Below the pieces are notes generated by a model. That model was not told the origin of the DNA. It searched no databases and saw only the letters and a list, made by a program, of their open reading frames with translations. This document shows, one piece after another, positions 54,739-64,000 of a DNA stretch of 64,000 bases (position 1 is the first letter of the stretch; each line of letters starts with the position of its first letter). A program made the translations under genes and the position numbers. Location: the NCBI RefSeq assembly GCF_024323335.1, contig NC_066579.1, forward strand, positions 248,055,575 through 248,119,574, read 5' to 3'. This DNA is from Lathyrus oleraceus (taxonomy: Eukaryota; Streptophyta; Magnoliopsida; Fabales; Fabaceae).

Positions 54739-55815
54739 TGATCAGTGCATTTTGATGCACATTCTTCTATATTTATACTTCTTCATTTCCATGTTTTAGT
54801 TTGGTTATTTTTCCCTTTTAATGTGTTTTTATAATTTATCTTATTTTTACACTTATTTGTTTTTCGCAGTTTATTTTCAGCATTAGCAGTCTGCACGAAT
54901 AAATTCATAACTGGAGCTAGGAGTATCGGATCAAGGTGTGCTACCAGTATTTGGAAAGCTAAGAGAAAGAGCTACGACTTTCATGAAGAAGTCAGAAGCT
55001 AATTCGGAGTGTAGCATGGTTAAAAAATCCGTTGAAGCCTTCAGCACTAGATTTATATTTTGTGTTGGGTTATTTAGTTTGGGCCTGGGTTATGTTTTGA
55101 CCAAATTAGGTTTATTCTACTTTTCCTATAACCTAAGCAGCCAAAAACAGTACACGGTATCACTATTCACGAAAATTTGAAAGCTTGTACGAATTCCATG
55201 GAGAACTAATCCCTCTGATTCGATTTGCCGTAATTCAGGTTCCAACACATAAGATTATTATAATGTTAATTTTAGTTTAATTCCTTTCAATGATATTTTG
55301 TGTTCTTGTATGCTCAATTCGATTGCATGAAATATATTAATTCAATTTGGTTGATTGTATGATCCTAACATAGGCACTCCATGTTTGCTTAATTCGTTTT
55401 TGTGTCTGATCAATCATGTTTGCTTAATCCATGAAAACTTATCCCGTTTGCTTAATTCGGACAATAGGATCATACATCTCACAAACTTCACCACGTTTTT
55501 CATTGAGTTTGTATCCAAATAGGAATAGACAATCCGCTTAGGGTATTAAAATTATATTAATGATGATAGTAGGAACTAAACCGGTAGACTGAATTATTTC
55601 ATAATCACTTATTTCATAAGAGCTTACTTCAAGAATTGCTTTTAATAATCACTTTTTCTTAATCGAACACCAAACCAAACAACCCCCCCTTAATTTGATT
55701 TACCTTTGGATATTAATAATCAAGAATCCTTGTGAGAACGATATCCGAGTTAAAATTGTCGTCGTACTACGTTTTTGAAAAACACTCATTTCGACCCGCG
55801 CGCGACAGCGGATCA
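54739..55815 (+). repeat. 5' LTR of element F (about 1077 bp)
   Basis: Starts TGATCAGTGC and ends GCGGATCA, giving TGATC/GATCA termini, just before the primer binding site. A hairpin GTGCAT-TTTG-ATGCAC (54745-54760) lies at the very start. GTTTGCTTAAT occurs three times between 55383 and 55457. Ends are inferred from motifs because only one LTR is present. Confidence 0.7.
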
Positions 55816-55818
55816 AAT

Positions 55819-55836
55819 TGGCTTTGTTGCCGGGGA
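55819..55836 (+). promoter_or_regulatory. Primer binding site of element F (tRNA-Asp, diverged)
   Basis: TGGCTTTGTTGCCGGGGA matches the tRNA-Asp complement used by E at 15 of 18 bases. Confidence 0.8.
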
Positions 55837-56215
55837 TTCTTGATTATATTAATCGTTTTTAGAGTCATAGGTTTAGTGTCTACGCGTCTAGGTCCTAGTT
55901 TCCTCACGGTTCTTCCCAACTTGCGTTTTAGAGTCCAAAAAGTGAAAAAAAATCGGTATTTGGGAAAATTGCGTCCGATTGAAAATCTGTTTCGACAGTC
56001 TTGTCAAAGTCAGATTCCTCTTTTTTCTATTTTTTATTTTTTATGAATTTTTCACTGTTTTCATAGAGTCAAAAAAATCGAAAAAATTCTCAAAATTATA
56101 TTTTTAAGTCATTAGATTAAATTCGGTGTCACTTTTTTTTTCTGAATTTATTTTGATCAACTCCCTTCTTTGTGTTTGTTTTTGACTTTTAGGGACATTG
56201 TCGGCATTTTGAATA
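55837..56215 (+). other. 5' leader of element F
   Basis: Non-coding, AT-rich, between the primer binding site and gag. Contains AAAAAATCGAAAAAATT near 56070. No further structure recognised. Confidence 0.5.
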
Positions 56216-58046
56216 TTGTTGATGCATTGTTGTGCGTTAGTCCTGGCTACTAGGTCTCGTTGTTCTGAACTTGTTGCTTTTGATCCTGAAGTAGAGAGAA
56301 CTTTGCACACACAATATAGAGCAGTCCAGGCTAGTTCGTCACCCACAATTGAGTCTGATTCTGAGTCTGACTATTTGCATAACTTGTTTGCTTCTGATTC
56401 TGAACTTGTTTTTGAAATGGCTGACAATAGAACCTTAAGGCAATTGGCTGCACCTGATGTGAATTATAATGGCTTGTGTATTGAATATGATGTTGTTGTT
56501 GTTCCTTTTGAATTAGAATCGGGTTTCATACACTTGTTGCCCAAGTTTAGTGGTCTTGCAGGTGAGGATCCGCACAAACATTTGAAAGAATTCCAGGTGG
56601 TGTGTTCTACACCATTGAAGCCTGAAGGGATCACTGAAGATCACATCAAACTTCGAGCTTTTCCTTTTTCATTGCAGGGTGCAGCAAAGGATTGGATATA
56701 TTATCGCGAGCCAAATTCAATTGCAAGCTGGAATGCCCTGAAAAAAGTGTTCTTAGAGAGATATTTTCCTGCCTCTAGAGCTGCCTCGATAAGAAAGGAG
56801 ATTTGTGGTATTAGACAGAGTAAGGAGTCATTGACCGAGTATTGGGAGAGATTCAAACACTTGGTATCCAGCTGCCCTCAACACCAGATAACCGAGCAAT
56901 TACTCATCCAGTACTTTTATGAGGGTTTGACACCGATGGATAGGAACATTCTTGATGCTGCTAGTGGTGGAGCACTTGTTGATAAGACTCCAGCTGCTGC
57001 CAAAGCCCTTATCGAAAATATGTCCCTTAATTCCCAACAGTTCACTACTAGAGACAATTTTGTGCAAAGCAAAGGCGTGAATCAAATTCAGGTTTCTTCC
57101 AACAAAGCTTTAGAGACCAGAATTGACGAGCTCACTGCCTTAGTCAAACAGCTGGCAGTAGCAAAACCTCAAACAGCAACAGTGTGTGGTATTTGTACTT
57201 CTCATGAGGACCCGACCGATACTTGTCCTATTCTAAGAGACGAGTCCATTACTGAGTTGGCTCAAGCTTATGCAGCCAACCTTTACAATCAAAACAGGTA
57301 CAATAATACTCCTGACCTATCCACCAACAAATACCATCCCAATTGGAGGAACCATCCCATCCTTCGATATGGAAACCCACAACAGAACCCACCTCAAGTG
57401 GCTGCCCCTGTCCAGACCATCCTTAGAAGATCTTATCAATCAAATGGCCGCCAACAATCTCCAATTCCAACAAAGGACCGATTCTTGCATTCAGACCTTG
57501 AACACGCAAATGGGACAACTTGCTACTCAAATAAATAACATGCAAGCCCAAGGGTCGAACCAGCTTCCAGCCTAAACAGTTGTTAATCCAAGGGATTCTA
57601 ATGCTAATGTGAGTGCGATTTCGTTGAGATCTGGAAAGGTTACAGAAACAGCCCCTGAAAAAAATAAAAAAATTATTGAGGTAACATCTGAACCTGAACC
57701 TACTCCATCTGAACCTGTTTCATCTGAAAAAATTAAAGAAAATGAGTATGTGCCACCAGTCCCCTTCCCACATAGAGTTCTGAAAAATAAAAGAATTGAG
57801 GAGGGAGACAAGGAAAGAGAGATATTGGATGTTTTTAGAAAAGTTGAGGTAAATATTCTGCTTCTTGATGTAATTAAACAGGTTCCTAAGTATGCAAAGT
57901 TTCTGAAGAATTTGTGTACAAATAAGAGGAGGATTAAAGGAAGTGAGAGAGTTAACTTGGGAAGAAATATTTTTGCTTTTATTCAGCCCAAGCCTTCATC
58001 TGAAAAAAGTTACAAGCGAGAAAAATGTTTCAGCCATCACTTAGCT
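56216..58046 (+). pseudogene. gag of element F, frameshifted
   Basis: The first frame (ATG 56216, or perhaps ATG 56418 at MADNRTLRQL) carries capsid motifs LRAFPFSLQG, AAKDWIYY, WNALKKVFLERYFP, E-W-RFKHL-SCPQHQ and GLTPMDRNILDAASGGA. A knuckle-like C-X2-C-X2-H-X6-C lies near 57186. Near 57420 homology moves to another frame with the coiled-coil part (NTQMGQLATQINNMQAQ), which has a TAA at 57573-57575. It then continues to the proline/charged linker and QVPKYAKFLK (about 57880). A further frameshift near 58040 leads to protease. It is clearly non-functional. Confidence 0.8.
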
Positions 58047-59004
58047 CTTGCCACAAAAGCAGAAGGATCCGGGAACTTTTACTATCCCTTGTACCATCGG
58101 GGATAGTAAATTCGAGAATTGCATGCTTGATTTGGGAGCGGACATTAATGTTATGCCTACTTCTATTTATAATAACCTTAATCTTGGTCCTTTGCAGCAT
58201 ACAGGTTTGATCGTCCAACTGGCGAGCAGGAGCAATGCACGCCCGACTGGCGTAGTGGAAGATGTCCTTATCCAAGCTAACGATTTAATTTTTCCTCCAG
58301 ATTTTTACATTCTGGACATGGAAGGAGAGACTAAGACAAGTAGAGCTCCCATCATTTTAGGCAGACCGTTCATGAAAACGGCGAAGACAAAAATTGATGT
58401 TAACGATGGAACCATGTCCATGGAATTTGGTGACATTGTTACAAAATTTAACATTTTCGATGCCATGAAACACCCCTTGGAAGAACATTTCGTTTTTCAT
58501 ATGGAATTGATATCTGAGCTGGTTAAGGACACTTGTTTTGATTTATTTTCACTTGATTTTCCATCTTTATCTGGTTTCGATGATATTTACTCATGTGTTG
58601 ATTGTACTAACACTAACCTTTGTGTTGTGTGTGCTGAAATTGATGTTACCTTGTAGCCTGATACATTTCATACAGGTGAAGTTGTTGCCGATGAAGCTGT
58701 TTTTGCAGTTGATGCTCTTGACATCCCGGCTTCCCCAAGCATTCCATCCATTGAGCAACCCCCGTCTTTAGAGCTGAAACAGCTCCCTGAAAACCTGAAA
58801 TACGCTTATTTGGAGACTAATGAAAAACTCCCTGTTATTATTTCTTCTAACCTTGATTTCGATCAGGAAGACAAGCTTTTGCAGGTTTTAAAGACGCACA
58901 AGAAGGCAATCGGTTGGATATTAGCTGACCTCTCAGGTATTAGTCCGTCGAAGTGCATGCATAGGATATTGATTGAGGACGGAGCGAAAACAGTAAGGCA
59001 GCCC
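58047..59004 (+). pseudogene. Protease and N-terminal reverse transcriptase of element F, cut by G
   Basis: Protease with PGTFTIPCTIG, DLGADINVMP (about 58126) and [14 protein letters not shown] (about 58350). A TAG at 58654-58656 interrupts the linker. Reverse transcriptase lead-in has KLPVIISSNL, KAIGWILADLSGISP and MHRILIEDGAKTVRQP, where Athila proteins continue into the fingers domain; instead sequence switches at 59005 to LTR G. Confidence 0.82.
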
Positions 59005-59129
59005 TGTCGTTACACGAAAAATACAGAGTCACCATCAGTTTTTATTTATTCCAGAGGAAAGGGAAAATATCGAGAAAACCCCAAAATATGGTTGTCGCAA
59101 CCACTAACAGGTTCGGAAGTCGGTTATGC

Positions 59130-59345
59130 AAGGGGAAGGTATTAGCACCCCTCACATCCATGGTACTCCATGGGAACCATCTAGGATGCTTGCGCTTACG
59201 TGTGTATTGTTTATCGAATGTTTGCTTGCCAAAGGATTGCGGAGTAGAGGTAGATTTTAAATTAGTGTGCTCGCCAAGGAATGGATCCTCATGCCTATGT
59301 ATGCCCACTTGTTGAAGTGAGAAATCAGAGCTTTCGTAGTTCGTG
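59130..59345 (-). other. Conserved U5 hairpin region of LTR G
   Basis: On the minus strand: GAACTAC-CTGAT lead-in, hairpin 1 CTCACTT-CAAC-AAGTGGG (59321-59304), ATAGGCA linker, hairpin 2 GAGGA-TCCAT-TCCTT (59290-59276), hairpin 3 CCATGG-AGTA-CCATGG (59173-59158), then GAGGGGTGCTAATACC. Same order as in LTR A. Confidence 0.65.
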
Positions 59346-59666
59346 GTTTTGAAATTGTTTGGTTTATTTTGTTGATTTTATTACCTTGAAGAAGGGTTTT
59401 CGATTGTGTCGCCCTAAGGCTCAAACAAAAGGTTTGAATGTGTTGAATTGTTTTTAAGTTTTGAGAAAGTGTCATTGATTTCGGATTGCACTAAAGACTA
59501 TGGATAAAGGTGAATACCTCAAACGGTCAAGCCAAACGTCTTGTGTTCGAAGCATTCAGAATGAGTGTAGGAAAGCTCCAGTCTCATCCCTTCTTTATCG
59601 CTTAAGGCTCGTGACGTACGATCCTAATCGCCATTTTATTGTGTTTTTGAGTTTGATTTAGAAAAA

Positions 59667-59800
59667 GGCCGCTTGACGTTGGATCAAGGGTTTGTTTATT
59701 GATTTTTGATTTAAAAAAGACCGCTTGACATTGAATCAAGGGTTTGGTTATTGATTTGGAAAAGGGACCGCTTGACGTTGGATCAAGGGTTTGGTTATCG
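59667..59800 (-). repeat. About 50-bp tandem repeat, three copies (LTR G)
   Basis: On the plus strand CCGCTTGAC-TTG-ATCAAGGGTTTG starts at 59669, 59721 and 59768 (spacings 52 and 47). Each copy contains its own near-palindrome TTGACGTTGGATCAA. Confidence 0.75.
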
Positions 59801-61053
59801 ATTTTGAGTGGGTGAACGTTCCTAATGCCTAAGGAGTATCTAATCAAGCAATAAAAGAAAGCGAGTAAATGCGTACATGAGAAAGGGGAGGGGGTACATG
59901 TAAAGTACAAGGGAGTGCGGAAATAAAAGGTCTTATTGTCAGGTAGCCCAAGAGAAAGCCATATGTGTGCAATTGTGTTCTAAATGGGAAAGCAGGTAAA
60001 AGATTACTATTGATATTACAAATTCTTCTTGATTCTTGCACGCGTCTTCCATGTTAGGTCACATTTGTCCAAAGTCTCCTTTGCAAAGGGTCCTAATGAG
60101 TCTCTAAGTCCATTGTCCAAAGTTCTCACCATGCTTAGGAAATTATTATCCTTTTTCATTTTTTAAAGTCTTACCCATTTTTAGATTCTTTTTAGAATGA
60201 AGTGAATATGATGGAATATGGATGCATAATGTGATAAAAGCAAAATAAAAAATAAAAGTGCATAAAGTAAATGACCAAAATTAAAGGTTAGGAGCGGAAA
60301 TTAAAATGCGGAAAATTAAAAGAATTAGAAGCGGAATTGTAAAGAATTAGATGTTAGAAGGCGGAAATCTACATCAAATTCTACATCAAATTCTAATATC
60401 CACACAAACCACATTATTATCATAAACTCAAAATCAATTAAAATTCTAAAATTCAAAACAATTATCAAAAATAAAAATAAAATAAAATTCTAACCAATTA
60501 GCAAATTCCAACTCTAAGACAATTATCAAATTAATTCGATAAAATTATTAAACCAATTCTAGGACAATTAACAATTAATTCTAAAACAATTAACAAAGAT
60601 TAAATCCTAATTAACAAAATATTGTCTAAGCATCAAGATTAATATCTAATTAATGAAGCTAAATCCAAATTAACAAAGCATAGGCCTCTTTAAGCAGAAT
60701 CGGTTGGGATTTGCACCCGGAGGCCCAACAGCCTCAGATCCAAGGCCTGGGGGTGCGTTCATTACAGGGAGGTGCAAGACAAGTTCTATTTGGGCCTGAT
60801 CCAAACCTCTACAAGGCATCTACTGAAAGCAGGTAAAAATGAAAGAAACAGAAAAGCGCTTATTCACGTCAGCCAAACGCGCTTATTCACACAAGCGGAC
60901 ATGCTCTCAGGTCTCATATGGAGAATCTACAAGAACTTCGCAAACGACTACGCAACGGTGACAAAACAACACCATCAGGTTATGGCTCCTACTTCTACAA
61001 TCCAGTACATCATCGTGGCAAATGAATCTAAGCGTGAGCATATGGATTAAGAG
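59801..61053 (-). other. LTR G interior, no gene
   Basis: Mostly AT-rich, with a long stretch at 60240-60680 dominated by AATTAA/AATTCTAA words. GCGCTTATTCAC occurs twice (60855 and 60881). No convincing coding sequence. Confidence 0.5.
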
Positions 61054-61260
61054 CTACCTGTCGAAGACGACGACGGAGATGGCGACGATGATGACGAAGG
61101 TCACGAGCACAACTCCTATCCACTTCTGAGCGCCTCTCTTCCTTTTCTCGTAATGCTGAAATGGATCCAAAGCGTGTGAGAGATAACGACCTTCAACTTT
61201 CGGAGCTTCCGGCGGTGGCTTAGCTCTGCCGTGTAGAGCTTCAATTGATGAAGCTCTCAC
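61054..61260 (-). CDS. Small ORF with C-terminal membrane segment, possibly a first exon (element G)
   Basis: The 68-residue product has a basic, proline-containing N-terminus, a KRKRGAQKW basic patch and then a hydrophobic segment (about residues 47-65, IGVVLVTFVIIVAISVVV) near its end. A TATA box lies about 100 bases upstream. The stop overlaps a splice-donor-like AG-GTAGCT at 61056-61049, so this could be exon 1 of a longer gene. I do not recognise the family. It may be a captured host gene fragment or a chance ORF in the LTR leader. Confidence 0.4.
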   Translation of the reverse strand: MRASSIEALHGRAKPPPEAPKVEGRYLSHALDPFQHYEKRKRGAQKWIGVVLVTFVIIVAISVVVFDR

Positions 61261-61361
61261 AACAATGGAAATGAGTGTGTACTGAAGGTGGGGAGTGATC
61301 GCAAGATGCTTTTCGAATGAGGGGAAAAAATCTAAACCCCAATGATTGGCAATGATTGCCT

Positions 61362-61369
61362 CTTATATA
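61362..61369 (-). promoter_or_regulatory. TATA box on the minus strand (element G)
   Basis: TATATAAGA on the minus strand, about 100 bases before the ATG at 61260 and 2.36 kb before the LTR end. It could be the LTR promoter, the promoter of the small ORF, or both. Confidence 0.5.
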
Positions 61370-61620
61370 GCATGATCCAAGAGGGCAATTTGGAGAATTG
61401 GATCTGAGTGGCTCAATCTGATTCGTCCAGCTGGCATTTAAGTGAAGGTGAGTCTTAAATCATGAATTAAGTCACGTGGGATTTTACCCAAGTTTAACTC
61501 TCTAATCCATTTGCTTCAAATTCTTTGATCCAACTATGGATATCCGCATTGAACCAAACTGATTTGGATTGTTGCTTGGATAATCACTGGTTTGAATTTT
61601 TGCAGGGCATGATCATTCCT

Positions 61621-63164
61621 TCAGGGTCTGCACTGTAGTTCACCCTTGAAGCATGACATTTTTGGATGCACTAGCTTCTGGTATGTATGCATTGGATAAC
61701 TTGGTTGTAGTAGTGCTTGTGAGTGAGGGTGCTGTTGTGGATCCTGAAAAGGTTGGAAGGTTTGAGAAGAGTGCAGAGGCCCGCTTTGCATATGTGTTGT
61801 TTGTGAAGGGCTTGCACCTTTGATTGCTGCAGTTGCTGCCAGAGAAGTTGTCGGAATGGGGAATGAATACCCGTTATTATGAACTATAGTGGCATATGGA
61901 GAATTATTAGAAGCTCCCACAACTGATGCTTGATAATGGACAGGAGAAAATATGAAAGTAGGACCATGCACTAGATTCCCAGTTGACCCGGGATGTTGAC
62001 CTTGTAGCACAAACTGCATCTGATGTATTGAATCTACTGGATTGGCAGTGGCTCTACTGATGATAATGGTTGCCCATGCATTTGTTTTTGAGGCTCAATG
62101 GGATCCACTACTCTAGATACTGAAGTCTCCTGGGACAAAGTGTTTTCTGTCTTGGTTATGTCTACTACTTCCTGGTAATCTGATGCAGTACTCTCATTCA
62201 CCTCCACATCGTCTGTTAATTGACATTCAGCCTCTTCGTGATTATTTTCTGGCACTACGACTAGTATTTGTCCATCAGTTATGGGTAGCAAGACTCTATC
62301 AGGAACTTGTTGCTTTGAAGGTAAAACAAAAAGGGAAGATGTAGTTGGACGACCATCACCTGGACTAGAAAATATACAAGGCGTTGATGATACAACCTCA
62401 TAACCTTCATCAGATATCTGATATATAGATAAAGAGTTCAAAGGAGCTGCATTATCTGGATAATCAGTACTTCTGACTTTGCTGGGCAATCCCACAGCTT
62501 CCTTCCTACTCAATTCACTGGCAGTGGCCTGTTTGCAACTAGTTTCAGACACTTCATTAGACAGAAGAATTTTTGGAGCATTATGGGATGTCCCAAGTTC
62601 CTTCAAAGAAACTAGGTTTGACAATTCATCTGGTGCTGACAACTCACTAAATTTCTGCCTTGCTTCTAACTGTTTGGCCTCAAGAGGCTGGAGACGTGCT
62701 TCTTGTTCCCTTTTCAATATTGCCTCCTTTATATTGTATTTACTTTTGAATTCTCTGAGCTTCTCTTTTTCCTTCCCATAAAATGGTAAAGTAGCTTGCC
62801 ACTCTATATCAAGCATTTTTTTTTAAAATCAGCCATTTCTTTCTCAATATCTTCTTCCAACTGACGTTTATTTTCCTGTTGACTATGAAGTAGCTTTCTC
62901 CATTGGTCTTTGCGCTTCTGATTTACTTTAATATTTCTAGAAATTTTGGTCAATTCAACATCTGATGTTGTATCTGAATTCAAACGAACCCTTTTTTGAT
63001 GATTCCGAAACCTTTGGAGACCAATTGGCATTAGAGTTTCCAGGGAGTAATAAAAATGTGTCCCTCAGTTCCCACATCATTGCACTAATTTCATCAATCG
63101 TATCTTTCTTACAAGAGAAATTCAAGTGCCTCTTTGTAAGTTTGGTTTGGAAGTGGCCTGGCAT
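61621..63164 (-). pseudogene. MOM1-like (transcriptional silencing factor) fragment, frameshifted
   Basis: Three overlapping minus-strand frames join into one protein-like sequence. It starts with KRHLNFSCKKDTIDEI and SPKVSES, then a lysine/glutamate-rich helical stretch (WRKLLHSQQENKRQLEEDIE), then LREFKSKYNIKEAILKRE, and a long serine/proline-rich tail. The CKK-HLNF and SPK-SES blocks and following coiled coil match what I know of plant MOM1-like proteins, chromatin factors that keep transposons silent. Frame changes occur in an A6 run (62992-62997), an A9 run (62816-62824) and near 62040-62100. No start, ATPase or PHD-type domain is present. It is a fragment, probably carried by G. Confidence 0.55.
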
Positions 63165-63185
63165 TGCATCAGGTCATGTTGCTTC

Positions 63186-63915
63186 CTTGAGTCACGACCA
63201 TGATTCCGTTCTGATTTTTACATGTGGTTCATTGTTTTGCTAGGTATGATGATAACTCGTTCAACAAAGTGATAACTGTTGGATTCACCTGTTTCTGCAT
63301 AGTAAGTGAGATCCCTGTTCTGGCTTGGATTCTGCAGCATTGAACTGCAAGGTTTGTGGAATATTATGACTTGATTTATGTGTCAACGAGATACATTGTT
63401 GTTTTTAACAAGGAGCTTTGTCTATTGCTGCATATGGCTTGGTTCATGACTTGCTCTTGGTCTGCAACAAGGCTTATTACATTGGCTGATGCATTGCAGG
63501 ATTTGCAGCAGGTAACAATTCTTGTCATTCTGCAACTGACTGCAGCCTGGTCTTGCACAGTATGTTAGTTCCATTTCTTGACTTGCATTGCCAACTGTTA
63601 TGGATTTTGTTGGTGTAGCCATTGGAATCACATTTGTCTCCTTTTGCAGGTTGGTATTCTATGATAGAAATGCATATTCATTCAAGGTCTAATTTGTTAG
63701 AATGAATTGCAACAAAGTGTTGCAAAATTCTGCAATACTTCATGACAAGCTGGATATGGTAAGTGTGATACCCCTACTGATTGGTTGTAATTCTACGCAT
63801 TAATTCCTTGTATCTTGACCATGGTTCTGTTATGATTTTGACTTGTGGTTCAATGTTTTCGCTAGGTACGGCGACAACTTGGTCAGCAAAGTGGCAAAGT
63901 ATCTCCATCTTTCAC
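63186..63915. repeat. Diverged direct repeat, about 620 bp apart
   Basis: GACCATGATTCCGTTCTGAT...TTGCTAGGTATGATGATAAC around 63196-63270 recurs as GACCATGGTTCTGTTATGAT...TCGCTAGGTACGGCGACAAC around 63817-63880. The sequence between them has no recognised gene. It may be intron or flank of the MOM1-like fragment, or an internal repeat of G. Confidence 0.55.
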
Positions 63916-64000
63916 ATTGCTTGATAACTGTGGATGCCAAGCCCTGTATGAAGCTATTGAATGGCTTTGGTTTCCCTTGTAGGCCATGAATGCGTATGGT

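Larger units (their letters stand above)
54739..59004 (+). mobile_element. Element F: Athila-type element, 5' part only, cut by G
   Basis: LTR 54739-55815, tRNA-Asp-type primer binding site, gag, protease and the start of reverse transcriptase up to 59004, where inverted LTR G begins inside the codons after KTVRQP. F lies in D's 3' UTR. Its 3' half, second LTR and target duplication are outside the window. Frameshifts and stops show it is inactive. Confidence 0.8.
59005..64000 (-). mobile_element. Element G: inverted Ogre-like LTR (or element end) inserted in F, runs off the window
   Basis: Reading the minus strand, the LTR ends TTTTTCGTGTAACGACA at 59005, like LTR A's GATTTTTCGCAGGATGCGACA. 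Just inside are TGGTGACTCTG (59022-59032), AACCGACTTCC, GGGGTGCTAATACC and the U5 hairpins. F sequence does not reappear up to 64000 and no LTR start with polypurine tract was found. Everything to the window end therefore probably belongs to G or to material carried by it. A solo LTR cannot be excluded. Confidence 0.6.

Noticed and set aside
54938..55180. 80-codon ORF in LTR F
   Set aside because: Lies inside the LTR without promoter or family resemblance.

Overview
The window is plant nuclear DNA made almost entirely of nested LTR retrotransposons. I found no intact ordinary host gene, rRNA, tRNA or CRISPR array. Several very large Ty3/gypsy elements of the Tat/Ogre type (LTRs up to about 5 kb, an extra ORF before gag, two RNase H domains, a repeat-rich 3' UTR) sit beside Athila-type elements. 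This mix suggests a large legume genome such as the pea/vetch tribe. That is an inference from element types; no species marker was seen.

Layout. Element A (1-14471, +) is an Ogre-type element whose 5' part lies outside the window: gag-protease, pol, a 3.5 kb 3' UTR rich in repeats, and a 3' LTR at 9499-14471. It abuts B (14472-18146, -), a partial LTR of another family read leftwards. B abuts C (18147-29223, +), a decayed Tat element with ORF1, gag-pro and pol. One LTR (29224-30812) ends C, yet is directly followed by a primer binding site and a second internal region, D (+). So C and D share an LTR, as expected after LTR-LTR recombination. D's pol is split at codon level by E (37138-50737, +), a complete Athila-type element with a perfect GGTTC target-site duplication and LTRs that differ by about 1 percent. 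D resumes at 50743 and runs to 54738, where F (54739-59004, +), a second Athila-type element, begins. F's reverse transcriptase is cut at 59005 by G, an inverted Ogre-like LTR that probably fills the rest of the window. G carries a broken minus-strand fragment resembling the silencing factor MOM1.

How the parts work together. A, C and D encode the usual Tat set: gag capsid and zinc knuckle, aspartic protease, reverse transcriptase, a degenerate RNase H, an archaeal-type RNase H and integrase. A is the best preserved, with two in-frame UGA codons in pol. E has one gag-pol frame broken by three stops, followed by two paralogous accessory ORFs in the env position. The first lies just behind a good 3' splice site. 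The second lies behind its own TATA box and a cluster of TGACG palindromes like those in the LTR promoter.

The signals least explained by the standard feature list are: (1) in the 3' UTR of A, C and D, arrays of short motifs resembling the 3' end of tRNA-Arg, so complementary to the primer binding site; (2) hairpins near the LTR 3' end whose loops are conserved while their stems change on both sides, across three LTR families; (3) tandem hairpins just after pol with the same covariation; (4) in E, a hairpin-polypurine module duplicated exactly 1000 bp apart, and a second internal promoter.
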